DNA of 7,007 nucleotides from Methylovirgula sp. (GCA_030044485.1 JASHVQ010000130.1:1-7007); one strand, 5' to 3'; shown: positions 1 through 6,459, counted from the first letter of the stretch. Notes: generated from the letters alone by a model not told the origin. Numbers and translations are program-made.

Positions 1-376
1 TGGGCGATTCGCCGGCCCCCAAGGCGATGCGCGCCGACAGGAATTGCGTGAGGGAGATCACGAAGGAAGCGAAGATTTGCGCGACCGACCATAAGACGAG
101 GCCGGCCGTCAAAATCGCGCGCGGACCGAAACGATCGACAAGCACCCCGGCCGGAATTTGCGCAAGACCGTAGCTCCACGCGAATACGGAGAGCAGCAAG
201 CCCATTTCGCCGTAAGACAGGTGCAGAGCAGCGCGGATATCCGGTTCGCCGACGGCCAGCGCGGCGCGATCGAGATAATTCACGCAGCCCGCGGCGACGA
301 GCAGAATTACGGCGACGGCGCGCAGCCGGCGCGTGCGCGGCGAAAAGGCGAGTTCTTCGTCTGGCGATTTGCGCAA
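1..376 (-). CDS. MFS transporter, ACS-like (N-terminal part; gene runs off the left edge)
   Basis: This is the first 125 codons of a leftward gene. The translation shows a short charged cytoplasmic head (residues 1-20), a first membrane helix (about 20-40) ending in NYLDRAAL, a second helix after LSYGEMGLLLSVFAWSYGLA (about 54-80), the MFS motif A as GVLVDRFGPR (about 77-86), a third helix, and RIALGAGESP (116-125). The NYLDR, SYG and RxxLGxGE signatures are typical of the anion:cation symporter branch of the major facilitator superfamily, which imports sugar acids and other organic anions; the substrate cannot be read from this piece. The only reasonable start is TTG at 376-374, because the codon just upstream is TAA and the next in-frame ATG lies inside helix 2. 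A purine-rich GGCGGCGGAA sits about 6 nt upstream. It is divergent from the flavin reductase gene. Family is secure; start and substrate are less so. Confidence 0.85.
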   Translation of the reverse strand, partial: MRKSPDEELAFSPRTRRLRAVAVILLVAAGCVNYLDRAALAVGEPDIRAALHLSYGEMGLLLSVFAWSYGLAQIPAGVLVDRFGPRAILTAGLVLWSVAQIFASFVISLTQFLSARIALGAGESP

Positions 377-454
377 TTAATTCCGCCGCCGTTCACAAAA
401 CTTGTCTAGCATACGCCGGATGCGAAATCCCTGAAGCTTGCCGGGAGACGACCG
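377..454. promoter_or_regulatory. Divergent intergenic spacer between MFS gene and flavin reductase gene
   Basis: These 78 bp must hold the start signals of both the leftward transporter and the rightward reductase. I see no strong -35/-10 pair in either direction: rightward there is only a weak TTGTCT followed 17 bp later by AAATCC, and leftward a TATGCT without a good partner. The reductase has a clear ribosome binding site, GGGAGA, about 7 nt before its ATG. The call rests on gene arrangement and not on recognised promoter motifs. Confidence 0.35.
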
Positions 455-1045
455 ATGCCCGACCGTATACTTGTTATTTACGGATCATACCGCTCCGACC
501 GATTGGGAATTCGGCTCGCGAACTTCATCGTGGCCGGATTGAAGGGGCGCGGCGCGGGCCCTGAACTCATCGATGCCAAGCAAATCGGACTGCCCTTACT
601 CGATCGCATGTACAAGGAATATCCGAAAGGAGCGGCGCCGCCACAGATGGAAGAACTCGCGCAGAAAATTCGCGCCGCCGATGCCTTCATTTTCGTCGCT
701 GGCGAATATAATTGGGGCCCGCAGCCCGGCCTGAAAAATCTCACCGACCATTATCTCGAAGAATGGTACTGGCGTCCGGCGGCGATAGCGAGTTACTCGG
801 CCGGCCGGATCGGCGGGGCGCGCTCGAACGTCGTCTGGCACGGCATTCTGTCGGAGATGGGAATGGTGGTCATTTCGAGCACGCTGACGGTCGGCACCAT
901 CGCCGATACACTGGGCGCCGACTCAGCGCCGCGCGGCGCGGCCGGCGAGGCGCTTCAACGCGACGCCGAGCGCTTCTACAAAGATCTCGCCTGGTGGACG
1001 GAAGCGGCGCGGGAGCAGCGCAAGCGGCAGGCGCCGCCCTACTGA
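455..1045 (+). CDS. NADPH-dependent FMN reductase family protein
   Basis: A 196-residue flavodoxin-like protein, a usual length for the NADPH-dependent FMN reductase family. These are soluble cytoplasmic enzymes that bind FMN and use NAD(P)H to reduce flavins, quinones, azo dyes or metals. Visible signatures are the N-terminal beta strand and phosphate-binding loop ILVIYGSYRSDRLG (5-18, consensus GSxRxxS), and AGEYNWGPQPGLKNLTDH (82-99), matching the family pattern PEYNxSxPGxLKNxxD except that the usual Pro before Glu is Gly. A third loop, SYSAGRIGGARS (113-124), fits the flavin-contact region. The tail is basic and Ala/Arg-rich. The start is ATG with GGGAGA about 7 nt upstream. The gene stands alone on its strand and converges on egtD with 15 bp between stops. 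Physiological substrate is unknown; a flavin or quinone role beside antioxidant and respiratory genes is plausible but inferred. Confidence 0.88.
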   Translation: MPDRILVIYGSYRSDRLGIRLANFIVAGLKGRGAGPELIDAKQIGLPLLDRMYKEYPKGAAPPQMEELAQKIRAADAFIFVAGEYNWGPQPGLKNLTDHYLEEWYWRPAAIASYSAGRIGGARSNVVWHGILSEMGMVVISSTLTVGTIADTLGADSAPRGAAGEALQRDAERFYKDLAWWTEAAREQRKRQAPPY

Positions 1046-1060
1046 ATGGGCGCCCGCAAA

Positions 1061-2020
1061 TCAGGCCTTGAGCCCGAATATCGCGAAGCGTTTTTCGGAG
1101 TCCGTCCAAATCGCGCCGACGCGCCAATCCTCGGCTCTGACGAGATCGGCGAAAGCGGCGACGTCGTATTTTCGCGAACTTTCGGTGTGGATCGTCTCGC
1201 CGCTCGCAAAATGGAACGTCCGATCTTCGATCCGCACCATATGCGCGACCCTGCTGACAAGGTGCATTTCGATGCCCGACTCGAGCCTGTTCCACCGCGC
1301 CTCATGCGCAAATAGGTGCAAGCGAAAGTCGGCGCGCAGTTCGCGATTGATGCGGGCGAGTAGGTTGAGGTTGAAGGCGGCGGTAATTTTGAGCCGATCG
1401 TCGTAGGCGGCGAGAAGCGTCGACACGTCCTTCTTGAGGTCTATGCCGATGAGGGCGTTGCCTTGCGGCCCGACCTGCTTTCTGACGCGGCGCAGAAACA
1501 GCAAGGTCTCGGCCTCGTCGAGATTGCCGATGGTCGAGCCCGGAAAGAAGGCCGTGCGGCGGCGCGCCGGCACCGTCGTGGGGATTTCAAAATCGGTGTT
1601 GAAATCGGCGATCAGCGGGCGAATTTCCAACAGAGGAAAGCCGTCGCCCATGCGCATCACCGTCTGCTGCAGGAAATCGGCCGCCAAGTCGATCGGCACG
1701 TAAAGGCGCGGACTCTCCAGGGCGTTGAGGAGGATTTCCGTCTTTAATCCGGCCCCCGCGCCATATTCGAGAAGCACGGTATCCCTGCCGCAGAATGCGG
1801 CGATTTCCCGCGCATTAAGGTTCAAGATCGCGGTCTCGGTGCGCGTGAGATAATATTCGTCGAGTTTGGTTATCGCCTCGAAGAGTTCCGAGCCGCGCGC
1901 ATCGTAGAGCCATCGGCTCGGCAAGGCTTTTTGCCGCCGCGACAGGCCGGCGAAGACATCGGCGCGGAACGCGTCGAGCGGACATGCCTGGCGCTCCTCC
2001 AGTTGAAGCGCCTCAGGCAT
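1061..2020 (-). CDS. egtD: L-histidine N-alpha-methyltransferase EgtD (ergothioneine synthesis)
   Basis: EgtD uses three S-adenosylmethionine to turn histidine into hercynine, the first step of ergothioneine synthesis, in the cytoplasm. The protein is 319 residues, close to the 321 of the mycobacterial enzyme, and several catalytic positions appear to fall at the same numbers: Tyr39 in WLYDARGSELFE, Tyr56 in DEYYLTRTE, Asn166 in FFPGSTIGN and Tyr206. The Glu and Ser that hold the histidine imidazole in the mycobacterial enzyme correspond to Glu280 and Ser282 in HTESSRKYD. The SAM loop reads LLEYGAGAGLKT (83-94), a variant of the usual LxELGxGxxxKT. The frame stays open far upstream (to about 2395), but the true start is ATG at 2020-2018: family homology begins there, and it overlaps the egtB stop by 8 nt (ATGCCTGA), implying translational coupling. 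No good ribosome binding site stands before it, which fits coupling. Confidence 0.95.
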   Translation of the reverse strand: MPEALQLEERQACPLDAFRADVFAGLSRRQKALPSRWLYDARGSELFEAITKLDEYYLTRTETAILNLNAREIAAFCGRDTVLLEYGAGAGLKTEILLNALESPRLYVPIDLAADFLQQTVMRMGDGFPLLEIRPLIADFNTDFEIPTTVPARRRTAFFPGSTIGNLDEAETLLFLRRVRKQVGPQGNALIGIDLKKDVSTLLAAYDDRLKITAAFNLNLLARINRELRADFRLHLFAHEARWNRLESGIEMHLVSRVAHMVRIEDRTFHFASGETIHTESSRKYDVAAFADLVRAEDWRVGAIWTDSEKRFAIFGLKA

Positions 2021-3290
2021 CCTCGGCCAACCGAAGTCCGCAGAATTGCCATCGCGCGTCTGGAGGAAAGAAATTACGGTAGCTCGGCCGGATGTGGTCG
2101 TCGGGGGTGACGCAAGACCCGCCCCGCAGGACGAATTGGCCGCACATGAATTTACCGTTGTATTCGCCGACGGCCCCCGCCGCGGCGCGGAAGCGCGGAT
2201 AGGGCGAGAAGGCGCTGCGCGTCCATTCCCAGACGTCGCCGAACATTTGACGAATGTCTCCGCTTGGCGTCGACGCCGGTTTGGGACGCAGACGGCCGGA
2301 CTCGAGAAAGTTGCCCGCGCTGGAGACGCCGTCTGCGGCGCGTTCCCATTCCGTTTCCGTCGGCAAACGTCGCTGCGCCCAGGTCGCGAAGGCATCGGCC
2401 TCGAAAAAGCTCACATGGCAGACGGGCGCGGCGGGATCGACGGGCTGTGCGCCGCGCAGCGTCATCGACCAATATTCGTCGTCGCGCTTGAACCAATAGA
2501 GCGGCATCGTCCAGTTTTCCGAACAGGCTTTCGCCCAACCTTCCGAAAGCCAAAGCAGCGGATTGCTGTAGCCGCCGCCCGAAATGAATTCGATCCATTC
2601 GCGATTGGTGACCAGACGGTCCGCCAATCGAAACGGTTCTAGGAAGACGCGATGCCGCGGCCCTTCGCAATCGAAGGCAAATCCCTCGCCGTTATGGCCG
2701 ATTTCGATAAGGCCGCCTTCCAGCGGCCTGTAGGACAGCGATTGATCGACGCCCGGATCGACGCCGATGGGGCCGGGATCCTTATAGGCGGGCCGCAACG
2801 GGTTCTGGGCGAAGAGATGCAGGATGTCCGTCAAAAGCAGTTCTTGGTGCTGCTGCTCGTGGTGACAGCCGAGCTCGACGAGCTCCGTGACCTCGCTGGG
2901 TGGATCGCGCTGCAGGAATTCTAGCATCGCGGCGTCGACATGCTCGCGATAGTCGTAAATTTCCTCGAGGCTCGGGCGGGTGATCATGCCGCGCTTCGGC
3001 CTTGGCTGCCGCGTGCCGATGCTTTCGTAATAGGAGTTGAACAGGAAGCCGAAGCTGTCATTGAACCGGCGATAGCCCGGCCAATGCGGGGCAAGAACCA
3101 TGGTTTCGAAAAACCAGGTCGTATGTGCCAGGTGCCATTTTGCCGGGCTCGCATCCGGCATGGATTGAACGGTCGCGTCGGCATCGGAAAGTCGCGCGCC
3201 GAGGTTGCGGCTCGTCGCACGCACCTTGCCGTAAAAGGAAATGAGTTCGAACGGCTCCAGACGAGAGCGGAAGAGCGATGTTGCGTTCAT
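2013..3290 (-). CDS. egtB: Ergothioneine sulfoxide synthase EgtB (non-heme iron, hercynine C-S bond formation)
   Basis: EgtB is an Fe(II) oxygenase that joins a cysteine-type thiol to carbon 2 of the hercynine ring, giving the sulfoxide precursor of ergothioneine. The 425-residue protein has the standard two parts: an N-terminal DinB-like four-helix domain (about 10-165) and a C-terminal formylglycine-generating-enzyme-like domain (about 190-425). The expected three-histidine iron site is visible as His56 in WHLAHTTW plus His144 and His148 in HHEQQHQE. The NSYYES motif at 85-90 resembles the paired tyrosines described as active-site residues in the Chloracidobacterium-type EgtB, so this may be a non-mycobacterial subtype; whether cysteine or gamma-glutamylcysteine is the sulfur donor cannot be read. 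The C-terminal fold signature is clear (RLPTETEWERAA, FGDVWEWT, LRGGSC, FCGLRLA). ATG start with AGAGG 3 nt upstream. First gene of an egtBD pair with its own upstream spacer. Confidence 0.96.
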   Translation of the reverse strand: MNATSLFRSRLEPFELISFYGKVRATSRNLGARLSDADATVQSMPDASPAKWHLAHTTWFFETMVLAPHWPGYRRFNDSFGFLFNSYYESIGTRQPRPKRGMITRPSLEEIYDYREHVDAAMLEFLQRDPPSEVTELVELGCHHEQQHQELLLTDILHLFAQNPLRPAYKDPGPIGVDPGVDQSLSYRPLEGGLIEIGHNGEGFAFDCEGPRHRVFLEPFRLADRLVTNREWIEFISGGGYSNPLLWLSEGWAKACSENWTMPLYWFKRDDEYWSMTLRGAQPVDPAAPVCHVSFFEADAFATWAQRRLPTETEWERAADGVSSAGNFLESGRLRPKPASTPSGDIRQMFGDVWEWTRSAFSPYPRFRAAAGAVGEYNGKFMCGQFVLRGGSCVTPDDHIRPSYRNFFPPDARWQFCGLRLAEDA

Positions 3291-3293
3291 CTG

Positions 3294-3298
3294 CCTCT
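3294..3298 (-). promoter_or_regulatory. Ribosome binding site of egtB
   Basis: AGAGG on the minus strand, 3 nt upstream of the egtB ATG. It supports the start at 3290, which also matches where EgtB homology begins. The spacing is somewhat short. Confidence 0.5.
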
Positions 3299-3328
3299 AC
3301 TTTAGTCGTCGTTCTGTGGCGTACAGGG

Positions 3329-3358
3329 ATAGGTTGTCAGCGCGACCTCATAAGTCAA
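3329..3358 (-). promoter_or_regulatory. Candidate egtBD promoter with an inverted repeat in its spacer
   Basis: On the minus strand TTGACT (3358-3353, five of six bases of the sigma-70 -35 consensus) is followed after 18 bp by ACCTAT (3334-3329) as a possible -10, about 38 nt before the egtB ATG. The spacer and -10 edge hold a hyphenated inverted repeat: AGGTTG at 3331-3336 and CGACCT at 3343-3348 on the plus strand, one mismatch in six, with a 6-bp centre. An operator between -35 and -10 with a longer-than-normal spacer is the arrangement used by MerR-family activators, but no such regulator gene is in the window. The -35 is good, the -10 poor; the regulatory reading is inference. Confidence 0.4.
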
Positions 3359-3464
3359 GTTGCGCCACCGCCCGCCGCCTGACTTTGAGACAAGCGCGCG
3401 TCTCGTTCGCCTAGCTAAGCGGCGGAAATAGTTCGCAGCTTCGCGAAAGATGAAAATTGCGAGG

Positions 3465-3549
3465 GCCGCCGCCCGGGGCGGCGAAAGCGGCCGTTTAAGG
3501 ATAAACGGGGCGTTAATTGAGATGTCGGCAAGCGCCGCGGATGCGCGGC
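3465..3549 (-). terminator. Three consecutive hairpins downstream of the ABC ATPase gene
   Basis: Starting 2 nt after the ATPase stop codon there are three perfect stems: GCCGCG/CGCGGC at 3534-3539 and 3544-3549 with a 4-nt loop; CCGTTTA/TAAACGG at 3491-3497 and 3502-3508 with a 4-nt loop; and GCCGCC/GGCGGC at 3465-3470 and 3477-3482 with a 6-nt loop, which could alternatively be enclosed by GGCCGC (3464-3469) with GCGGCC (3487-3492). Read on the minus strand the last stem is followed a few bases later by a short T-rich run (AATTTTC), so it may serve as a weak intrinsic terminator for the cyd-ABC cluster, or the group may protect mRNA 3' ends. No long T tract follows directly, so termination is not certain. 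Confidence 0.4.
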
Positions 3550-3551
3550 AA

Positions 3552-4313
3552 TCAGCCGGCGCTCTTGCGGAGCGTCTTTCGGCTTCCCGCCGCGGTTCCC
3601 GACGCGCAGGCCTTGAGACGACGCATTTCTCTGCCGAAGTTCTCTTGATTTTCCGACCGCGGCCGCGGCAGATCGATATCGATGACCTCTTCCAAACGTC
3701 CGTCCCTCATGACTCCGATCCGATCGGCCAAAAGGACCGCTTCTTCGAAGTGATGTGAGACAAGGACAATGGTCTTTTTCGTAACGTTCCAAATTCTCAG
3801 CACGTCGGCGTGCAATTCCTCCACCATCAGCGGATCGAGCGCCGAGAAAGGCTCGTCCATCAACAGAACGTCCGGCTCGACGCTCAGCGCGCGGGCCAAT
3901 CCGACGCGCTGTCTTTGGCCGCCGGAAAGTTCGCGCGGATAGCGGTCCGCAAAATGCTCGAGATGCACCATTTTCAGGTAGGAGCGGGTCAGCGACTTGA
4001 CCTTTTCGTTCGCGAAGCCCGCCATGCGCGCCGCAAAAGCCACATTCGCCTCGACGGTCAGCCAAGGAAGCAGGGCGTAGGACTGGAATACCATGCCGAT
4101 GCGCGGCGGACGCCGCACGCTGCCGCTGGTCGGCGCTTCAATTCCGGCAATCAATTTGAGCACGGTGGATTTTCCGCAGCCGGACGGCCCGATCAGACAA
4201 AAGAACTCGCCGCGCCTGATCGATAGCGAGAAGTTCCGGACCACGTAGACGGGCGGCGTTACGTAGGACTTGTTGACGTTCGCAAGAACGATGCGATCGG
4301 CTTCGTCAGTCAA
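3552..4313 (-). CDS. ABC transporter ATP-binding protein, nitrate/sulfonate/taurine type
   Basis: A 253-residue ATPase that powers import through the permease encoded just upstream. All nucleotide-binding elements are present in order: Walker A GPSGCGKST (42-50), Q-loop Gln77 in VFQSYALLPWLTV, signature LSGGQ (129-133), Walker B VLLMDEP (149-155), D-loop SALD (157-160) and switch His187 in LVSHHFEEA. The VFQSYALLPWLTVEANV stretch and overall length fit the SsuB/TauB/NrtD subfamily of importers. The last 30 or so residues are basic and unlike the core, so may be a disordered tail. The start is TTG at 4313-4311, overlapping the permease stop by 8 nt (TTGACTGA); AAGG lies 7 nt upstream and the next Met is at 74, beyond Walker A, so TTG is required. 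Substrate unknown, since no periplasmic binding protein is in view. Not a CydC/CydD exporter, as it has no fused membrane domain. Confidence 0.92.
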   Translation of the reverse strand: MTDEADRIVLANVNKSYVTPPVYVVRNFSLSIRRGEFFCLIGPSGCGKSTVLKLIAGIEAPTSGSVRRPPRIGMVFQSYALLPWLTVEANVAFAARMAGFANEKVKSLTRSYLKMVHLEHFADRYPRELSGGQRQRVGLARALSVEPDVLLMDEPFSALDPLMVEELHADVLRIWNVTKKTIVLVSHHFEEAVLLADRIGVMRDGRLEEVIDIDLPRPRSENQENFGREMRRLKACASGTAAGSRKTLRKSAG

Positions 4314-5121
4314 AGCGGAACCTTTGCGAGAGATGCAGCAACGGTTGCCACACCAGAAGATTCAAGAGCGCGATAAGCAGGATCATCACCGTGAGCGCCG
4401 CGAGGAAGACGCCGTTGTCGCCCTTGGCGCTCGAGTCGACCAGGAGGCTACCGAGCCCCAGCAGATCCTGGGAGGCGTTGCCGTTGGGAATGTAAGTGTG
4501 CAGCACCTCCGCGACGATGACGATCGTCCAACCCTGCGCCCAGGCGAGCAGCGATCCGGTCACGATGAAGGGAAAGATGGCCGGCAACGTAATGTACCAA
4601 AACTTGCGCAGGCCGCCGACGTTGAAAACAAGCGCCGCCGATTTGACGTCGTCGGGTATCGTCTGCAGGCCGCCAATCACGGGAAACACGATGTTCCATA
4701 GCATCTGAACGAAGATGACGAAAATGGCGGCCAGTTCGAAGGCGCGATAAACGACGAAGAAAGCGACGACGACGGGGAAGAACGCCAGGACCGGAACCGA
4801 TTGCAGAATATCGGCGACCGGGAGCAGGACGCGCTGCAGGCGCGGCGTGCTCGCCATCAGGAGCGCGAGCGGGATCGAGACGAGAAGGGAAAGCGCGAAT
4901 GCGAACGTCATGCGGCAGAACGTGTTGAACGTTCCCACGGCGACATCGCGCGCCGAAATTCGATTGATGTCGAAGCCGTTCTGCGGATAGGCGAAATGAA
5001 TAAGCAGAAGCGCCAGACCCAGTATCAAGCCCGTTGCCATGGCGAGAGAAGCCAAATGATGCGACAGACTGGTCTCGTAGAGCGGCCGGCGACGATGATG
5101 GGAATAGCGCTTGATTTTCAC
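4306..5121 (-). CDS. ABC transporter permease, nitrate/sulfonate/taurine type
   Basis: A 271-residue inner-membrane permease of the binding-protein-dependent importer superfamily. After a basic, His/Arg-rich head (1-20) about six hydrophobic segments can be seen, near 24-43, 66-91, 98-125, 128-151, 183-206 and 237-258. The EAA-type cytoplasmic loop that docks on the ATPase is present at about 161-181: SAALVFNVGGLRKFWYITLP, with Gly and the terminal LP conserved. Length and pattern fit SsuC/TauC/NrtB proteins. The start is GTG at 5121-5119, since TAG lies 14 codons upstream in frame and no ATG intervenes; a GGGGG run stands about 10 nt before it. It begins 33 nt after cydX, so probably shares the cydABX transcript, and overlaps the ATPase gene by 8 nt. 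The substrate is not predictable from the sequence; no binding protein gene is nearby. Confidence 0.9.
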   Translation of the reverse strand: MKIKRYSHHRRRPLYETSLSHHLASLAMATGLILGLALLLIHFAYPQNGFDINRISARDVAVGTFNTFCRMTFAFALSLLVSIPLALLMASTPRLQRVLLPVADILQSVPVLAFFPVVVAFFVVYRAFELAAIFVIFVQMLWNIVFPVIGGLQTIPDDVKSAALVFNVGGLRKFWYITLPAIFPFIVTGSLLAWAQGWTIVIVAEVLHTYIPNGNASQDLLGLGSLLVDSSAKGDNGVFLAALTVMILLIALLNLLVWQPLLHLSQRFRFD

Positions 5122-5154
5122 GGACCGAAGGCCCCCAACATCGGCGCGAAATGG

Positions 5155-5292
5155 CTAAGGCGAATCCATGTGCCTCGAACGCGAAGTCTCGCCCGATTGC
5201 GGCGTGCTCTCGTAGAGTTCGAGCCACATGGCGTTGAGGATCGAGAACGCGCCCGCAAATCCAACACCGAGCACCCAGGAAAAGTACCACAT
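5155..5292 (-). CDS. cydX: Cytochrome bd oxidase small subunit CydX
   Basis: A 45-residue protein encoded 15 nt after cydB, with GGGAGA about 6 nt before its ATG. It begins MWYFSWVLGVGFAGAF and continues SILNAMWLELYE, matching the CydX/YbgT pattern (MWYFxWxLGxxxAxxxxxxNAxWxE). The single membrane helix spans about residues 4-24; the Glu at 25 follows the helix as in the family. The remaining 18 residues form a polar, Ser/Arg-rich tail that I do not recognise, slightly longer than in many 30-40-residue homologues. CydX sits at the membrane next to CydA and is needed for stable haem incorporation and full oxidase activity in Escherichia coli. Its place directly behind cydB is the usual gene order. 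It is short enough to be missed by length-filtered gene calling. The permease gene starts 33 nt downstream. Confidence 0.93.
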   Translation of the reverse strand: MWYFSWVLGVGFAGAFSILNAMWLELYESTPQSGETSRSRHMDSP

Positions 5293-5307
5293 CCGCAATC
5301 TCCCTTC

Positions 5308-6447
5308 TCAATAAGTGCCCGACGTATTCTCGGTGACGTAGGCGAGGGTCACGCGGCCACGCAGAACGCGATAGACCCAGGCGGTATAGGCGAGAACCAG
5401 CGGCAGAAAGACAATCGTCGCGCCAAGCATGATCGTGAGCGTGAGCTGGCTCGACGAAGCGTCCCAAACCGTGAGACTGACGCTCGGGTCGAGCGACGAG
5501 GGCAGCAAAAACGGAAAGATGCCAAGGCCGGGCGTGGCGATCACGGCGGCGATGCTCAACCCGCTGCTCAAGAGCGCCAGGGCATTCCTGCGCGCACCGA
5601 GGAAGGCGATGGTTGCGAATGCTCCGACGAATGCCAGCAAGGGCGCTATGGCAATCCAGGGCCGACTAAAATAACTATCGACCCAGCTCCCCGGCCCTCG
5701 CGTGACCTCTTTGAGCAAAGGATTGGAAGGTCCGTCGGGCGGCATGTGCCCGACGATCGAATAGCCCTGGATGCCGATGGCGACCCATATTCCGGCAATG
5801 GCGAAGAGCACCAACATCGCCAGAGCCGAAAGGCGCGCATAAGACGCGGCGCGCGAGGCGACCGGTTCGTCCGCCTTGAGCGCCAGATAGGCGCCGCCGT
5901 GCATGATAAGCATGCTCACGCTCACCAGGCCGCAAAGCAGCGCGAAGGGATTGAGCAGTCCGAAAAGCGTGCCTTCATAGGTCATCCGCAAAGTATCGTC
6001 GAAGCGGAATGGCACGCCTTGAATGACATTGCCGAAAGCGACGCCGAAGATCAGCGCGGGGACGAGCCCTGCGGCGAAAAGCGCCCAGTCCCAAGCTTCG
6101 CGCCAACGCGGATCGGCAAGCTTCGAACGGAATTTGAAGGCAACCGGCCGCAAAATCAGCGCGCAGAGGACCAGAAACATGGCGAGGTAGAAACCGGAGA
6201 AGGCGACTGCATAGAGCGGCGGCCAAGCGGCAAAGATCGCGCCTCCGCCCAATATGATCCAGACTTGGTTGCCTTCCCAGACGGGACCGACCGTATTGAT
6301 GGCGACGCGCCGCTCGGCGTCGGTGCGCGCCACGAAAGGAAGCAATATCGCCGCGCCCAGATCGAATCCGTCGGTGATCGCGAATCCGATGAGCAGGATA
6401 CCGAGCAGCGCCCACCAGATGAGGCGCAAGAGGCCGTAATCGAGCAT
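5308..6447 (-). CDS. cydB: Cytochrome bd ubiquinol oxidase subunit II (CydB)
   Basis: CydB pairs with CydA in the inner membrane to form the bd quinol oxidase, which reduces oxygen to water with high affinity and does not pump protons. At 379 residues it matches the Escherichia coli CydB length, and resemblance runs from end to end: [26 protein letters not shown] (shown here in part, residues 6-31), the GNQVW motif at 59-63, [18 protein letters not shown] (73-90), [13 protein letters not shown] (135-147), [20 protein letters not shown] (309-318) and [10 protein letters not shown] (328-337). Multiple hydrophobic segments fit nine membrane helices. A visible change is WEGN at 57-60 where E. coli has WDGN, i.e. 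Glu for Asp at position 58. ATG start with AAGGA about 8 nt upstream, 12 nt after the cydA stop and 15 nt before cydX, so a tight operon. Confidence 0.97.
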   Translation of the reverse strand: MLDYGLLRLIWWALLGILLIGFAITDGFDLGAAILLPFVARTDAERRVAINTVGPVWEGNQVWIILGGGAIFAAWPPLYAVAFSGFYLAMFLVLCALILRPVAFKFRSKLADPRWREAWDWALFAAGLVPALIFGVAFGNVIQGVPFRFDDTLRMTYEGTLFGLLNPFALLCGLVSVSMLIMHGGAYLALKADEPVASRAASYARLSALAMLVLFAIAGIWVAIGIQGYSIVGHMPPDGPSNPLLKEVTRGPGSWVDSYFSRPWIAIAPLLAFVGAFATIAFLGARRNALALLSSGLSIAAVIATPGLGIFPFLLPSSLDPSVSLTVWDASSSQLTLTIMLGATIVFLPLVLAYTAWVYRVLRGRVTLAYVTENTSGTY

Positions 6448-6459
6448 GAGCGTTTCCTT

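Noticed and set aside
1030..1058. Possible bidirectional terminator between the flavin reductase and egtD stops
   Set aside because: There is a GCCC/GGGC pairing and a GGGCGCCC palindrome, but the stem is short, bulged and overlaps the reductase coding end, with no T tract on either side. Too weak to list.
2021..2395. Upstream extension of the egtD frame, which would give a 444-residue protein
   Set aside because: The extra N-terminal sequence is Arg/Ser/Ala-rich, matches no EgtD region and lies entirely within egtB in another frame. EgtD homology begins at the ATG at 2020.
3415..4065. A 216-codon open frame on the minus strand overlapping the ABC ATPase and the spacer
   Set aside because: It is another frame of the ATPase gene; its product is Arg/Gly/Ser-rich and lacks any family motif, while the overlapping frame has all ABC motifs.
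3552..5121. Possibility that the ABC genes next to cydABX are cydDC
   Set aside because: CydD and CydC are each about 570-residue proteins with membrane and ATPase domains fused. Here permease and ATPase are separate, short and of the importer type with an EAA loop.
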